Shown in pieces: positions 1 to 13,339 of a DNA stretch of 64,000 nucleotides (the first letter of the stretch is position 1; each line of letters begins with the position of its first letter). Location of the stretch: NCBI RefSeq assembly GCF_019925205.1, contig NC_083561.1:21575217-21639216 (forward strand), given 5' to 3'. The stretch comes from Metopolophium dirhodum. Taxonomy: Eukaryota > Arthropoda > Insecta > Hemiptera > Aphididae. The notes under the pieces are model-generated. The model saw nothing but the letters and a program-made list of their open reading frames with translations, searched no databases and had not been told where the DNA came from. The translations under genes and the position numbers were made by a program.

Positions 1-1758
1 ACATAATACATATATATATTTGATGAACAGCAATATTGTTAAGAAATTGTCATCCTGAGAACATAAAGTTCAGTAGGTAATTCAGAAACAACTTATTTGA
101 ATTTAAATTTAAAACATTTTCATAAAACGTACGATAAACAATTTTCAGTAAATTAATAAGTGGTCTCATCTGTAAAAAATTGGTAAGGATACTCATTAAA
201 TAGAAAATAATTAAAGTATTTGAAAATGTGGTATGTGTGCCCGAAAATCAGAATTTTAATAAATGCATTATTTAAAGATGCAATTTGAGTGGGCATGTCT
301 AGTGAATCGCTCTGTGGTCTGACTCTTGACGACGATAATAGTTGGTAGTTGGTTAGCCATATAGGAGTAACTGTAGACTTTTTTTCATAGTGATACTTCT
401 ATTTTTTAATACAGAATCATTAGATTATTATTGGTCTACGAAACGAAACATTATTCTAGTAAGAGGTAATTTTTTGAATTTCTCAAGTAATTTTCAAAAT
501 ATTCGTGGACATTTATTTTGACAATTTAAGGGTAAACCGAGCTTCACTCAAAATCGTTTTTTCTTTTTTTAGTTCAACGGTACCTATATTATATTATTGC
601 TTTTTATTATAATAAAAAAATGTCCAGTCTCTGAGGCATAACCAACTCAAACATCCAGCACTCTCTTTTATAAATATTTAATGACGCGACGTTTCCAATT
701 ACTCCGATCGAGATAGCTTTTATTGTACACACAATAGTACAGCACACATCGGTATAACCTATTACTTTGTATAAGGTATACAACTCTTGTACACCGCAGG
801 ATGCGTACATTTATTATTTATATTCATTGCTAATTATTTTAAACGAGACCAATATTGTACTGTATGCATTATATAAGGGTTAGATAAATGGTTCAGTACC
901 CAGATCAATTGGGTGTGCATGAGGCTAATAATATATACATCGTAGTTTCGATATAGTATTTATGTGCATCGAACTTGCGGCCAGTTTAGTATATAATATT
1001 TGTGACCTTTATATGAAAGTGATAACAGTGACCATAACCCGTTTTGTCGACAATTAATGAGAAAACCAATTTATTGGAAACAGCTAAGTATAGCTAACGT
1101 TAGTAAATTATTATTATTTATTGTTACGATTACAGACGAATACGTCGTTATATTATTTTGTATATTATATGACGACGACGACGGTGGCTCGTTTATAACG
1201 CCCTAGGACTGTGTGTTTATAGGAGGCCGTTTCAACATCTAAACAATTATACAGTGCGTGCATTAAATATTATTGTCACGACCTATTTGAAGCTTTTCGG
1301 TTCCGGATACAGCGTGATGGTTTGTCTGGAAAACACTGTTAATAATACATTATGTACAATAACCATAAAACACATATATATATTTGTATATATACCTACA
1401 ACGGATATTACAGTATACACCCGTTGTATTTCCGGATGGGAAATGGCGTGGACGGAGTAGGCTGACGAGTTTGTGCGTTTTAAACTCATTTCTTAAGAAG
1501 ACGTATAAAAATAAATGTATTATTTCAGATATATTTTTTGCGCATTAAGATTATGTTTTTATGATTTTTATTTTTTCTCTTGTTCGGTACATTTGGGTAT
1601 AGATGACGTAAACACTGCTGTTTGGTATATACAGCTGAATCCTATTTATTCGTTGTGTACGTCGTCCAAACACGAAGACTATCTGATCCTATATAGCATT
1701 TATATACATTATATCCAAATAAATCGCCGATAACCTGTCACACACCATCTACTATGCA
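1..1758. other. AT-rich non-coding DNA, no gene seen
   Basis: This stretch is AT-rich with several short open frames of about 60-70 codons on both strands. None shows a recognisable domain, codon bias or splice context. It sits upstream of the putative promoter block at 2.5 kb and could hold distal regulatory DNA, but no specific site can be supported. Confidence 0.6.
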
Positions 1759-1796
1759 TGTGTATGTATGTATGTATGTATGTATGTGTGTGTGTG
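1759..1796. repeat. TATG/TG microsatellite
   Basis: A run of about six TATG units passes directly into a short TG run. This is a compound simple repeat and is likely length-polymorphic. Confidence 0.9.
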
Positions 1797-2525
1797 AATA
1801 ATCAAAATTAATAATTCATATAATTATATTTCCGTAAACGACAGACAGTGTCGTCGTATACATATTATATTTGCTCCGCAGTGCATATACTTCCCGACCA
1901 TTCCGACCTTCATATGGACTCAGAGGTGGTTGCAGTCTCTCGAACATCAGCTATAGACTATACAGTACGTAGTATACCGTACTACACCGTTCACCTGCCA
2001 CGCGCCGAGTCCAGAACAGCGAAAAGGACCTGTTAAAAAAAAAAAATGACGTGGCGGCGGAAAAAAAACCAGAAAATGTGAAGAAAAAAATGTATGAACA
2101 CCCCGCGGGTGAAGTTTCCGGTATTAATATTACGCCGTCGGGTTATTACCGCATATGACCATATATATAATATATCAAGTAACCGGACGGCGGCGCGATG
2201 TCGGCGCTCGGATGACGATAGAGGGTGCGTGCTGCGAACGGAAAGTCCTGGCTATATATGTGCATCATAGCCGCCGCCTCCTATCCGCGGACGACGTGCA
2301 GCGCGCCCAGCATCACTCGCGTGGCGTTAAGAGGGGGATGTTTGTGGCCGGGGGTGGCTGGATTGGAGCTGCGCGAGGGCGCACGGTGGTTCACGGAAAG
2401 TCGAGGCTGACGCGGACCGCGTGTCGGGTGGGGAGGTGGCCGGATGGGGTGCACGGGGTTGGTGCCGATGGTCTCGCCGCCGGTGCTCACTGCACGAACC
2501 GTCGCCGTTGTCGTGTGCCAGGGAA

Positions 2526-2559
2526 TCAGTTTTGGCGGACCATCGTCGGCGGACGGACG
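2526..2559 (+). promoter_or_regulatory. Inr + DPE core promoter candidate
   Basis: The initiator-like hexamer TCAGTT begins at 2526, with the A (+1) at 2528. GGACG occupies +28 to +32 (2555-2559) and fits the arthropod downstream promoter element RGWYV at its required fixed distance. The match lies in a GC/CpG-richer block in otherwise AT-rich DNA, and a strong splice donor follows about 380 bases downstream. No TATA box is needed for this promoter class. The motifs are short, so chance is not excluded; the exact spacing and the donor are what raise confidence. Confidence 0.42.
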
Positions 2560-2694
2560 GACAGACGGACAGGACCTGCACAGTATAATTGTCGTCGTGT
2601 TCGTCGTCGTCGTCTTCGGTTAATAATATTATCATCGAATCGAGGAGTTGTGCACGTCGACGAAGCATTTTCGGAGTTCGAGTACACTCGAACC

Positions 2695-2726
<32 letters not shown>

Positions 2727-2908
2727 TTAAAATTTGAATTTTGAACCGATGTTGAGCCTCTCTTGCGCCGTTGGTGGCGATGATGCTTTCGAACCCGACG
2801 ACTGGCGCGGTCGCTTAACCCTCCGTGACGCATAGTCGCAAACGACGCCACTTGTTGTTGTCTTCGCCGTCCGATACCCACTGCCACACGCGTTCAGCGC
2901 CTTTTTAG
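2528..2908 (+). other. Putative non-coding first exon (5' UTR)
   Basis: The block runs from the predicted start site to AG at 2907-2908, followed by GTGAGT. It is much richer in CG than its flanks, with GTC/CGT-rich tracts around 2591-2620 and an ATT run at 2696-2729. Short upstream open frames occur, for example ATGATG near 2779 closing after 13 codons, and no long frame crosses the donor convincingly, so it is more likely 5' UTR than coding. A 180-codon frame covers 2155-2697 but has an arginine-rich, low-complexity translation with no recognisable domain, as GC-rich DNA produces by chance. If real, the downstream sequence is the start of a large first intron. The gene's identity cannot be told because no coding exon is visible. 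Confidence 0.4.
2696..2729. repeat. ATT trinucleotide microsatellite
   Basis: About eleven ATT units in a row lie inside the putative first exon. Length variation here would alter a 5' UTR if the exon is real. Confidence 0.9.
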
Positions 2909-2914
2909 GTGAGT
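2909..2914 (+). other. Splice donor site GTGAGT
   Basis: The junction AG|GTGAGTGC at the end of the GC-rich block is close to the metazoan 5' splice-site consensus. Sequence composition changes to AT-rich intron-like DNA immediately after it. No matching acceptor with a coding exon is recognised downstream in the window. Confidence 0.45.
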
Positions 2915-5900
2915 GCACTTTTTAAAATTATTATATTATTCCAGTAATTATATACAACGTAAATATTATGAGCTGTATTTTATATCGTCGTTATAAAACG
3001 TACCGACAGTTAATAATATATTATATAGTAATATTCATAATTATTTTTATCATACGGCTTAAAATATATAACTAATTTATATTATAAATAGGCTACTGCC
3101 CGTTTAAATTAAATAAATAAACAAATATGACGTGATTGGACGTTTTTTTCCGAACAATGACACTCGTAAGACTAAATCAGAGTATCTTTTATAAATGTAT
3201 GTATAATTATGTATTGTATACGTCATAATTAATATATTATGTGTTGTATGATTATGTATGAAATCAAGTGTCATTTCCGCGCGGAATGGCACTCACGTGA
3301 AAGAAAATTTGGGAGTTTCGGTGTAACAGGCTCGATGGCATATTTTTTGGTCCTTCACGTTTGACTTTTCAGGGTTTGCAATAATGTATCGCAACTCACG
3401 GTTTATGAAGTACAATAAAAGCATCTTAATAAGGACCCACGCGTGATTGGCCAACACTGATCCATCGTCTCTATGTTTAAATTTAACTAACCCCCAGTTT
3501 CATAACACTAAAGAAAATATTATGTTAGGTATTCTCTCGTTCCTGTATATATCGTTATGTGTGTGTTATTTCGATTATTAATTTAAAACGATTAATGTAT
3601 GGCGTAACCGTTGCGGTTCTTAAACCAGTCATTTAATTGACTTGTGCAGTGTTCTTGGCCACCAACCTGTCATAATAATGTTGTAAAATCAAACTGTTAA
3701 ATATTATATACCACTCGCACGTACAAAACGCTATGAGTAAGTAGGTGTACGGCGGGTGATGGGCACATTTATTTATTTACCGCGTTTCCGAGGCAGTACG
3801 GCGTGTGACGGATTATATATTGGGAAAAAGTAAATACTTATTAGTTATTATTTTGTTTTGTTTTTATAACAATTAATTATATTTAGGTACCTATGTGTCG
3901 ATATAGCATAAATTGCTCAGTGATTTTCACTAACCACTCTGTCGGTGCTACCGCGACGTGTGTACATAAATACGAAGAGGAAGGCGCAATAATCGTTTTA
4001 AAAATGGAAGGTGCTTTTAGGTATCTAAAGTTAAGTTTAGATCGTTCAGAATACCTTATATCCCCGTTATGTCCGTCCGTTAGTTACCAGTACATTGTTA
4101 CGAATGTTTGTATTAAAATTGTATAGCAGTTCTATTCAATGTAAATTCATACTAGACAATTTTAAAAAAAACATCGACATTTATGAGTATTTAAAAAAGA
4201 TCCTCCGTAGCAAATATTAAAAAAATAGATACCAAAATATAAAGGTAACCAAATTATACATTCTTTGAATTAGTTGCAAAATAACTTTTACCCAAACAAA
4301 CAAAATTATATTTCTTACAATTTTTTTTTATTATTTTTATAATACTTTCAAAAAGTTAGTACTTTTATGAGATGATGAGTGTTTTATTTTTAAATAACCC
4401 GTTTGTATATGAATTCATCTTATTTGGTAATGTTAGGTAATAGGTAAATATGTTCTTTTGCCATATTTTCTTTATGAAATTGATATAGATATTGTTAACT
4501 TACATTTTTCATTTATTTTTAAATGTTAAAAATCAATGAAAGTAAATCTATAGGTTCTATAAACTTCAACATTCACATTTAATGTATAATGATGAGTACA
4601 AGCTGGACAAAAAAAAAATAATATGGTTTGCAGAGAGACTCAACCTAAACCCTAAACCTAATTTTTACATTAAAGAAATTAAAAAGTATATTTTTATTGT
4701 TTTTTAAAACTTAGGACTTTTACAGTAGAGATAATTATTATCAAACGTAAATGAGAAAACTATGCGTAAAATGTTAATTTTTTGATTTTATAAAAAAAAG
4801 GACTTTCTACATTTTTCCACAGGTTGACTCAGAATTTCTCACATAATATCATATATTTTAATAAATAGTATCTTTTTTTCCTAGATAAAAAATTACATAA
4901 TCTATTTACAACTTATACTTACATCTTATAACATCGGTTTTAAGAATCAAGAATCAAGAATTAAGTTTAATGGCAAAATATATTCAAAGGTTTTATTTTT
5001 ATCGACATTTTAACAGCGCAATGTTTTAACCAATAGGTAATGCAATGATTAGGGTATTGAACGCGTATCATTAAACAATGACATAAGTGATACAAATTTA
5101 ACATATGATACGAAAACTAAAACGACGGAGGAATTGTATGAAATATAATATTGGAAACCGTTACAATATATTATGCTTAAAATGTTTTAATAGAAATTCA
5201 TAGTTATTGTAATAAAGAAAATATGTCATATTATTATTTGTACGTAACATATTAACAATAAAATTGACAGCAGAAAGTATATTTATACTTCTCGGGGTGC
5301 AGTTTTGGTTAAATATGCGCAAGCTAAGTAGTTTTAAAAAATATAAAATCTCTGAATATTTCCTCTGTAACAAACACTCTGGCGCAGATAAAAAATAATC
5401 CGATTAAAAAAATTACAGCCGAAAGGCGAAAGCGCTATAATATCATAGTAGAATATATAAAACATATTTTACAGCCTACACATTTGTCACTAAAACGTAC
5501 AATGACGATGTACATAATTATTATAAGTTGTAATATATATATATATAGACCGTTGTTTTATTTAAATTTATCGTCAATATTAATTTCGTTTTTCAAACGC
5601 GCCGAGTAAAAATTTGATAAATTACTCAAAAAACATCATCGTGACGCGGAAATCGATTAAATTGTTAAATTAGGCCACCGACTTAACCGTTCGGGTCAAC
5701 GAAATTCAATTAATATACATGTTTAGCCTAACGTACCCTACAGTGTGCATATTTTGCAAGTCTTCAGACTTACGAAGAGGCTCTTATGAAATTAATATCT
5801 GCAGAATAACGTGTAAACATAAATACGATATTGTCACTTTCTTCTCGTCCGATGAAAAGGACATTATTATATATTATTTATTTTTAGCATCGGCCACAAA

Positions 5901-6783
5901 GGTTACAATAAATAATTACATTTTTACATTATAACGATATATAATAACGCAGTACACTTCAATTTTTTTTTTTTGTCAAGATATGTCATTATGTTGATGG
6001 GGTTTGAAAATGGACCAATAATTGCTCTGTATAAATTGTCCGGAATGTCGAATTCATTTCTGGCTTTGTTGAAGTTCGGACAGTATAGACGATGATATTA
6101 TGACGTGTTTGACGGAATTGATTGTGTTCCGTGTCGGATTTAGGGGGCGAATAATCTGTCTTTGCCAGGCGTCCATGTGTGAATTTAGTGTGGCCGATCC
6201 TTAGTCGATTGAGAATTACCTATTTTTTTCCTATCGGCCAGAATTCGACACAGTGTTTGGTTTCCCTTAACATTTGACATAATATAATATTATATCACAT
6301 TATAATATACGGAGATATTATTTCATATACGAAGACAATGTCAAATAAATAAGTTTTACGTCTAATAATATCCACGCTTGTAAAAGTGTACATAATATTA
6401 TATTACTATTATGTATGCTGCAGAGTCGTGTAATTTTATTTTTGCCTGCACGTCGTCGATATTATATTATTATTATTATATCTTTTTTTCACGCGATAAA
6501 AGGAAATGATCACACGCGCGCAGCGCATATTATTATAATAAGTATGCGAGTGAAGGTTTATTATTATCGATACGTTTTCGGCGGCATTATTACGGTACCT
6601 ACATACTGATGTTTTCAGATACGGCGACGAAAATAATAACATTTCGTAGAAAAACATTTTCACGAAATAACAACGAGATAAGGTTATTCCGTTTGCATAA
6701 ATTGTCACCATTTCTCGTTATTCTATTATTAAAATACGGTAAATTAAGCAATAAGTCAACATAAAATTTATTATATTATTGTT
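2915..6783. other. Intron-like AT-rich DNA, no gene seen
   Basis: No domain-bearing frame, RNA gene or clear mobile-element end was found here. A short CCTAA-like run near 4641-4661 is too short to be telomeric. GC-richer unique patches occur around 3750-3830 and 6040-6250 but carry no motif I can name. Confidence 0.55.
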
Positions 6784-7575
6784 GATATTTGTATTTATAG
6801 TTTTGCGTTTTCCAATTTCCCTTTTAAAGGTTTCCCAAATTTAGGGAATATACGTAATTCCATTTTGTGCCGTGACCAGGACCAGCAGGAGCAGGAGCGC
6901 AGTGACGGTGATCTTCTGCGCAATAGAGCTGCAGCAGGAGGGTATTATTAATATTATACATACGTCACACGTCATAATAAGCGTTGGATAACAATCCAAT
7001 CAATATATTTTAATAAACCCACTTGTATGCATAGTACTAGTAGCAAATCCTACTGGGGAAAGGCCGCTAGGAGGACCACGTTTGAGTTACTTAGTTAACT
7101 ATCGGTTAAGCGTTTTCAGATTTACCGTTTAAATAAGGTTTCTTAAATTTAAATCGTATACACTTTGTGCCGTGGCCAGGACCAGCCAGCAACAGCGCGT
7201 TCTTCTGAATAATAAGACAGTGAGCTGCAGCAAGAGAGTATTATTATTAATATTATATTATACATACGCAATAAGCTTTCGAGAACAGTCCAATCAATGT
7301 ACTAATCAGTTATATTATACTAAATAACTATTATAGATATTTATAGTTAGGTACATGTTTTTCCGATTTCCACTTAAAACGGTTTCTCAATTTGAATCGT
7401 ATACATTTTGTGCCGAAGCCCGGGTCCGCACTCAGCAGGAACAGGAGCGAAGTGGTCTTCTGCACAATATGGCAGTGAGCTGCAGTAGGAGGGTACCTAC
7501 TATTATTAATATTAAATTATACATACGTTACACAATGAGCGTCGGACAACGGTCCCAACAATACATTTTAATTAT
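6784..7575. repeat. Diverged tandem triplication (~250-300 bp units)
   Basis: Three successive units lie at about 6784-7010, 7110-7305 and 7337-7575. Each has, in order, a CCAATTTCC/TTTAAA-type lead-in, TTTGTGCCG, an ACCAGCAGGAGCAGGAGCG-like purine-rich core, CTTCTGCRCAATA, GAGCTGCAGYARGAGGGTA, an ATTATTAATATTA spacer, TACATACGYCACAC and CAATCAATATATTTTAAT. Units differ by substitutions and small indels, so the duplication is old. The cores are far richer in GC than the flanks and match no transposon I recognise. A frame at 7355-7600 spans unit 3 only and is not shared by the other units, which argues against coding. Confidence 0.8.
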
Positions 7576-10500
7576 ATATAATATTATACGTTATACATAA
7601 TATATGCAACGTAAAGGCCGACCACCACCTCCTTGTCTGCACGCTGGGCCGTTGGATCGCGCGTAATTATAAAATATGTCGAACTACGTCCCGACGGTTT
7701 GTTGTAACCAAAACGATATCGGATTAATGCGTCGTACCTATATTATAGATATTATAGGTAATAATTATTATAATATATACATTTAGGTATACCTACCTAT
7801 ATTGTAATATAATATTATCCGGTATTCGTCCCGTTTAGAATTCCTTTGAACGTAGCCTCCGTACCGAAAGTGTATTGCGATGATAACGTGTGCGTATGGA
7901 TATTATAATATTATGTAGTCACCTATAAATAATTGAAAATTGGGGACGTTTGTGCGTGCACAAAAGCGACGTGGACCGGACGAGGGTGATCAGTGGTGCG
8001 TAATCGCCGATGTGCATAATATTATATGTTATAATATATTAAAAGCGTGTCGATTGTTTTAAGGGAGTTTTTTTTCATTTCATTAAGCGATGCGGTGCAA
8101 AAGGGATGAATTAAAATACAAACGGCATCCCGTTTTTGATACGTCAAAACAAATATAACAGGAAAGATCTGTGGAAGGCGCGAAAATCGTGACTTGCAGG
8201 TTTATTGAATTCGTTTTGTTTTTCAATTATTAATTAACAACAATGTAATATTATAATAATCATGATTTATGACATATTATTATCGTTGCGCGTTTCATCT
8301 ATACCCGTTCCGATAGATTTCCATCGAGCTTCAGACGAAATAAAGAAAATTCGATGAATAACGCTCGTCGTATAATAATTTTTTTCCAAAGTCAAACTCA
8401 ATTTCACTTACTTTCATAACACGAGGAGAGTGAGTTTTCTTAAGATAACATCCCTAAAGTTTCAAAGTCCTTGTCATTTTCACTGCAAATGTTTACATTT
8501 ATTAATATCATAAAAACCGTACAAATATTATTATTTTTCTCTCGAACACTTCAAAGTTAATAATATTAGGTACTTATTGAACTTTCAATTTGTACGGTAG
8601 TGATATACCACGATACATTTTTTTTTTACGTATTTAAAGAGCTAGTTTTGAAGAGACAAAAGTAAATTGCTTTTCGCATTATCATCGCTCATCACTAACG
8701 TAAAGTTTGTTTAGTCAGTCTCCTTGAAAATATAAAATTATAAAATGTATAAATATTTTTTTGTTATACCACGTTATGCTCATTTTTAAGCTACCTAACG
8801 AGTAACAATGAAACAGGTCATGTATAATACCTATGCAATTATCTTACGACCTACTCTAGCATAAAAATGATGTAATATAAATGTATAGTGCATTTATTAA
8901 ACATTAACATATGAAATGTAAATATTAACACATAAATTGTAAATATTAATTAATATTAATATTCTTTTAGTTTTACTATTTTAAGCTAATAATCGGATTT
9001 ACGCTACGGGTGGCGTTTTATTAACCGTGTGACAAACAATATATTACACTCGTAAAAGAAAGGATTTAAGTTTTCAATCCGATGATTTTTTTTTCACACG
9101 GAATTATAAATAATACATAATAATATGATATCATCCACCCGTATACAGAATGTAACAGAAAGACCTGAAAAAAAATTATGCTACTTAAACGTATGATAAA
9201 ACTTGTGAAAATTATATGGTTAATAAATAATTTAATAAATATAATCATGTCAGGAAATTCCCAAAAATAATATTTTGAAAAAAGTTATCAAGCACGTTCT
9301 AAATAATTAATAAATGTACTCAAAAAAATATTGATATTTTAAAATATTCTCAAAAAAAAAATACTTGACGTAGATAAATGTTTTTACCATTAGCATTATT
9401 CTTATATAATCAGATCTACAAATTGGCTATATTGAATTTTTTCAAAAATATTTAAACAAAATTGTTTATTTTTTAATTTCAGTATTAAAAATAAAAATAT
9501 TTTTTTATATATTATACGTGCAGGTGCGCAAGTGACTATAAATTATACATGAAAATAAAAATTCCAAAATATAGATTAGAACAAAAGTTATTTCAACTGT
9601 CAGGTTTTCCTGTTACACCAGTATATTATTCAGTAAACTGCAGTACCGTGTAAAGGGAAGAGGGGCAAATAGGGGCAATTACCACGGGGCGTAGAACATT
9701 TTTAGGGTGGCATTTTTTTTCGGAAGGTAAAACGACAAAAGTTTTGCAGTTTTCGAATTTGCAATACTCTTTGGAAAGTCTGAATAATAATAAATTAAAA
9801 AATACGAATAAATATATAAACGGTTTCGGTGTTGGACATTTTACTGTGGCTTTATTTTGTTACCACGACGGTGACAATGTAATATCTGTATGATGCATCC
9901 ACCATCAACATGAGCGATATCGCTTCTGGAATACGCGAGAATATCACCATCGTGTTCGTAATTTTTTGTAGTTTAAAATGTATACACGTACACTAAATGA
10001 TATTTTTCGAACTTCCCCGCTGCAGTCTAATAACTTTTAACTATAAAAGTATTCTACAATTATTGCGCGCATTTACATCATATACGTATTTTACGGTTTA
10101 AAATGTTTTATATTTTGTACATTACCTAACCTATAGTGATTGTTTAGTTCAATCTCGTCTACAGAATAAAAAATATACATACCATCACCATATAGCGAAT
10201 TAGACTGTGTGGTCCCGTTTCGGGGAAAAAAAATGAATTTATCGTTATGTATTTATTATTATATTATAAGGGTAGCAAAGGGCGGCATATTACCTAAAAC
10301 GGCAAAGCGTGCAGTAATGACCTCCTACATACGCATAATATAACAATATATTATTATGTGTACTGCTGCATTTTCCAATACGACTTCGAGGGCTCGGACA
10401 GTGCGGGGTTGTCGTTGTATATTCTCTAATATTTTTAATATGGCAAACGAGAGACGAACAATATTAATATAACGTCGGCTTAGCTCTGTGGTGTGGATAA

Positions 10501-10756
10501 CAAACTGGTCGCTCGCAGATAATTAATTAAAACGTCGGTAATCGTATTTAACTACTATAGTTACGCGCATACATCGGATATTTATAATAAAATTAACGTG
10601 GCAAGTTCTGTCGCCCTATACGTGGTAGGCGCTATATCTATCTGTCCAGCTGCATAACCCGACTTCACACTGGAAAAAAATAAACAATAAATTTCATACG
10701 GCGATAGGTACCTATATCGGCGTATCTCGGTTTTGATGTGCCTCGTTTTAGATATA
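7576..10756. other. Intron-like AT-rich DNA, no gene seen
   Basis: Only short chance-like frames occur. A GC-richer patch at 9640-9730 with repeated GGGGCAAATA-type words could be a degraded transposon end, but no partner end was found. Confidence 0.5.
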
Positions 10757-11097
10757 CGGTGGAACTCCGATTGACTAATTAATGTCAAGAGTGATCAGGA
10801 TAAGCAAATATCCGGATGATCGACATAATATTATGACACATATTATACCGACAAATACCGTAAAATACCGACGCCATGGCAATAGCTGATAATAATCAGC
10901 GTTCGATAATTGTGAGAAATCATTTTTATCTATACATATAAGTATATAAAACAGTGGATAATATCTTATCTACAATTCGGAAATACGATTACGGTTTACG
11001 AGTTATTAAAAGACCAAATTTTTTTTTCGTCCGATTGTAGTCCTGCAGATAATTGGATTTCCGGTTGATTGACGTTCAGATTATCGGAGTTCCACTG
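10757..11097. mobile_element. pogo/Tigger-like MITE with TA duplication
   Basis: The left end CGGTGGAACTCCGAT is the inverse of the right end ATCGGAGTTCCACTG (one mismatch). Both ends are flanked by TA (10755-10756 and 11098-11099), the target duplication of Tc1/mariner/pogo elements. The interior repeats ATCCGG/ATTGACG words typical of Tigger-type ends. At 341 bp it is non-autonomous; no transposase frame is present. Confidence 0.72.
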
Positions 11098-12059
11098 TAT
11101 TTAGCTCTTGGTACATTTTCGAATGCTGTTCAAATTACTTTCTAAACTTTTCTGATGTTTCTAAAAACAACCTCCGAAATTTTGTCAAAATCAGTCGAGT
11201 AGTTTTCGAGTTTACGGTCAACAGATATAATATAGAAGGAATCATTTTATAATGAATTAAGCTCACATATAACAGTAAACCAACTGATAAGTAAAAACAA
11301 ATACTAATTGATTCAATTACAACTATTTTAATATGTAACCAATGGCAACAATTTACATGCAAAAATAAAAATGTCCAATTCCCAGCATGAATATGATATT
11401 ATACTCTATATAAAATACGAATTTCGGAAAATCCTGTACACTATTACATGCCGGTGGTACGAAGGTACAGTCAAAATGTCAAGTCCCTTAATTATGTCTA
11501 TCATAGTTTATAGGCTCTACGCGTTGATCGGCCAGTCCGTCAGGACACGTTCGATTACATGTTATATATAGGTGTACGCAAATAAGGCGCGTCCGGAGGA
11601 TTTGACAATATTATTGTTTTCCGCTGAAATTACATATTTTAAATATGTCATCGTGACTTCCACGCTCTCCTCCACCACCCCGTATGCCGATCAGTCGCAG
11701 ATGTACGCGACACGTACGAAAGATAAAGGCTACGTAATATAATATATTATTAGTATTATATTTATATAAATTATATCGTGTGTGTATCGGCGGTTGCGTG
11801 TCCGTCCGAGTAAACGTTCCTTAAGGGCTTATGCCACGACAACTTGGAGTTGGGTTAACGTACAAGGACCTCCCCTCGTCCGTCCTCCGTCACGTTGCGA
11901 TTGTTTTTTTATTTTTCCCGAGACGTGTGCTGAATAGAAGAACGCGATATAAAAATGGTCTATATTGTATTATTATGTGTAAGCGCATGCAAGGTTGACG
12001 GGGCGCCGTTTGGTGGGTCCAGTCGTTTCGAAGAAACAATAATATAATATAATATCGAA

Positions 12060-12800
12060 TATGCTCCGTTGAATTTTTTAAATATTCATACACGCCATGT
12101 ATTATGGTTATCATATACCTTTCGATATTGTGTTGCTAAAAAAAACGATACTAATCCGTTATAATATCGTGTGCGGAAGTTATCAAAACGTGACTCATTG
12201 AGTGGTCGGTGTATCTTGTGCAGATCATTTTTTTTTCTATTTTTCGAGAAAAACGATGTGGAATACGCTCGCCGGAAATAGTTCTTTTTTAACGCTCAGA
12301 AATTAATATTGTTGAGTCAAGCACTAATCACGACCATTCGACATGATCTACAATGGCATTTTGGTCATACGATAGTACAGTTCGATTTATTTAAATAACA
12401 CAATTCGTCGAAATTTAACTTAAATTTTTTAAATATTTGCACGCCATGATTTATCGTACTTTTTGATATTAAATTATACAATATCGTATAATATAATAAT
12501 CTGTCAAGAAGTTCCACCACTGGATGAATTCTTCTTTCAAGCCTCCAACATATCAACTCCCACAGCGCTTGTACTTGTTGTAAAAAAATTAATTTACATA
12601 TTGTATAATAAATTTATAATGTAACGAAAAAAAAAAAGTTATATGATATTAACCATAGGGGCCAATCTATTATAATATTATCATGTGCCGATGCGAGCGA
12701 AATGTGACGAGTTTCCCCCTCATTGAGTGATCGGTGTACCTTGTACAGATAATTTTTTTCTATTTTTTCGAGAGAATAGAAGTGTTCTCATGTGGGAGTT
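12060..12800. repeat. Diverged local tandem duplication
   Basis: Unit 1 (about 12060-12270) and unit 2 (about 12410-12800) share, in order, TTTTTTAAATATT..CACGCCATG, a TATAATAT..TCATGTGC/TCGTGTGC segment, and a block of about 60 bp starting CATTGAGTGRTCGGTGTA. Unit 2 carries about 200 extra bases between the first two blocks. No coding frame is conserved between units. Confidence 0.62.
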
Positions 12801-13339
12801 GCGCTTTTGCCGACGTGGCTTATGTAAAGCTCCTAACGGCGGCTGGGCCGTTCGGGGTATTATAATAATAAAGACGCTATTTGCCTTTCCTTTTTTTTTT
12901 CGATGTGTACATTTGAATAATAATGACGATAATATAATATTCATTCGATATTGAATAGGACCACAGGAGAACCGACAGATTTATATTTACGGAGAAACGC
13001 GTAGGGGACATTCGACGGCGGAAAACAGCGGCACATTTTTCCGGGACGATCGATGAAAATCCGCAGTCACGGTTTTTGGCGCCTAGCCAATAAATATGCA
13101 CATATATAAAACTCGTAGCGTTTGAATGCCGCGTGTGCGAGAAGAAGTAAACGATCGTATATTATACTTATAATATGCATACATTAAAAAACGCCCGGAG
13201 AGGTCCCATCGAGCCCGCTGCAAATATATTATATACTTTTATTTCGACGTGCGCGTGCGCGTGTGCACTGAAAAAAAGGCATATTTATCATGATTTAAAA
13301 AAAAGGTTGAGGATACCGGAGCAATATATACAATGTAAT

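Noticed and set aside
2155..2697. 180-codon open frame on the plus strand
   Set aside because: It is arginine-rich, low-complexity translation of a GC-rich block, overlaps an even longer minus-strand frame, crosses the likely transcription start and has no domain.
4641..4661. Interstitial telomeric repeat (CCTAA)
   Set aside because: Only about three imperfect units, which is not distinguishable from chance.
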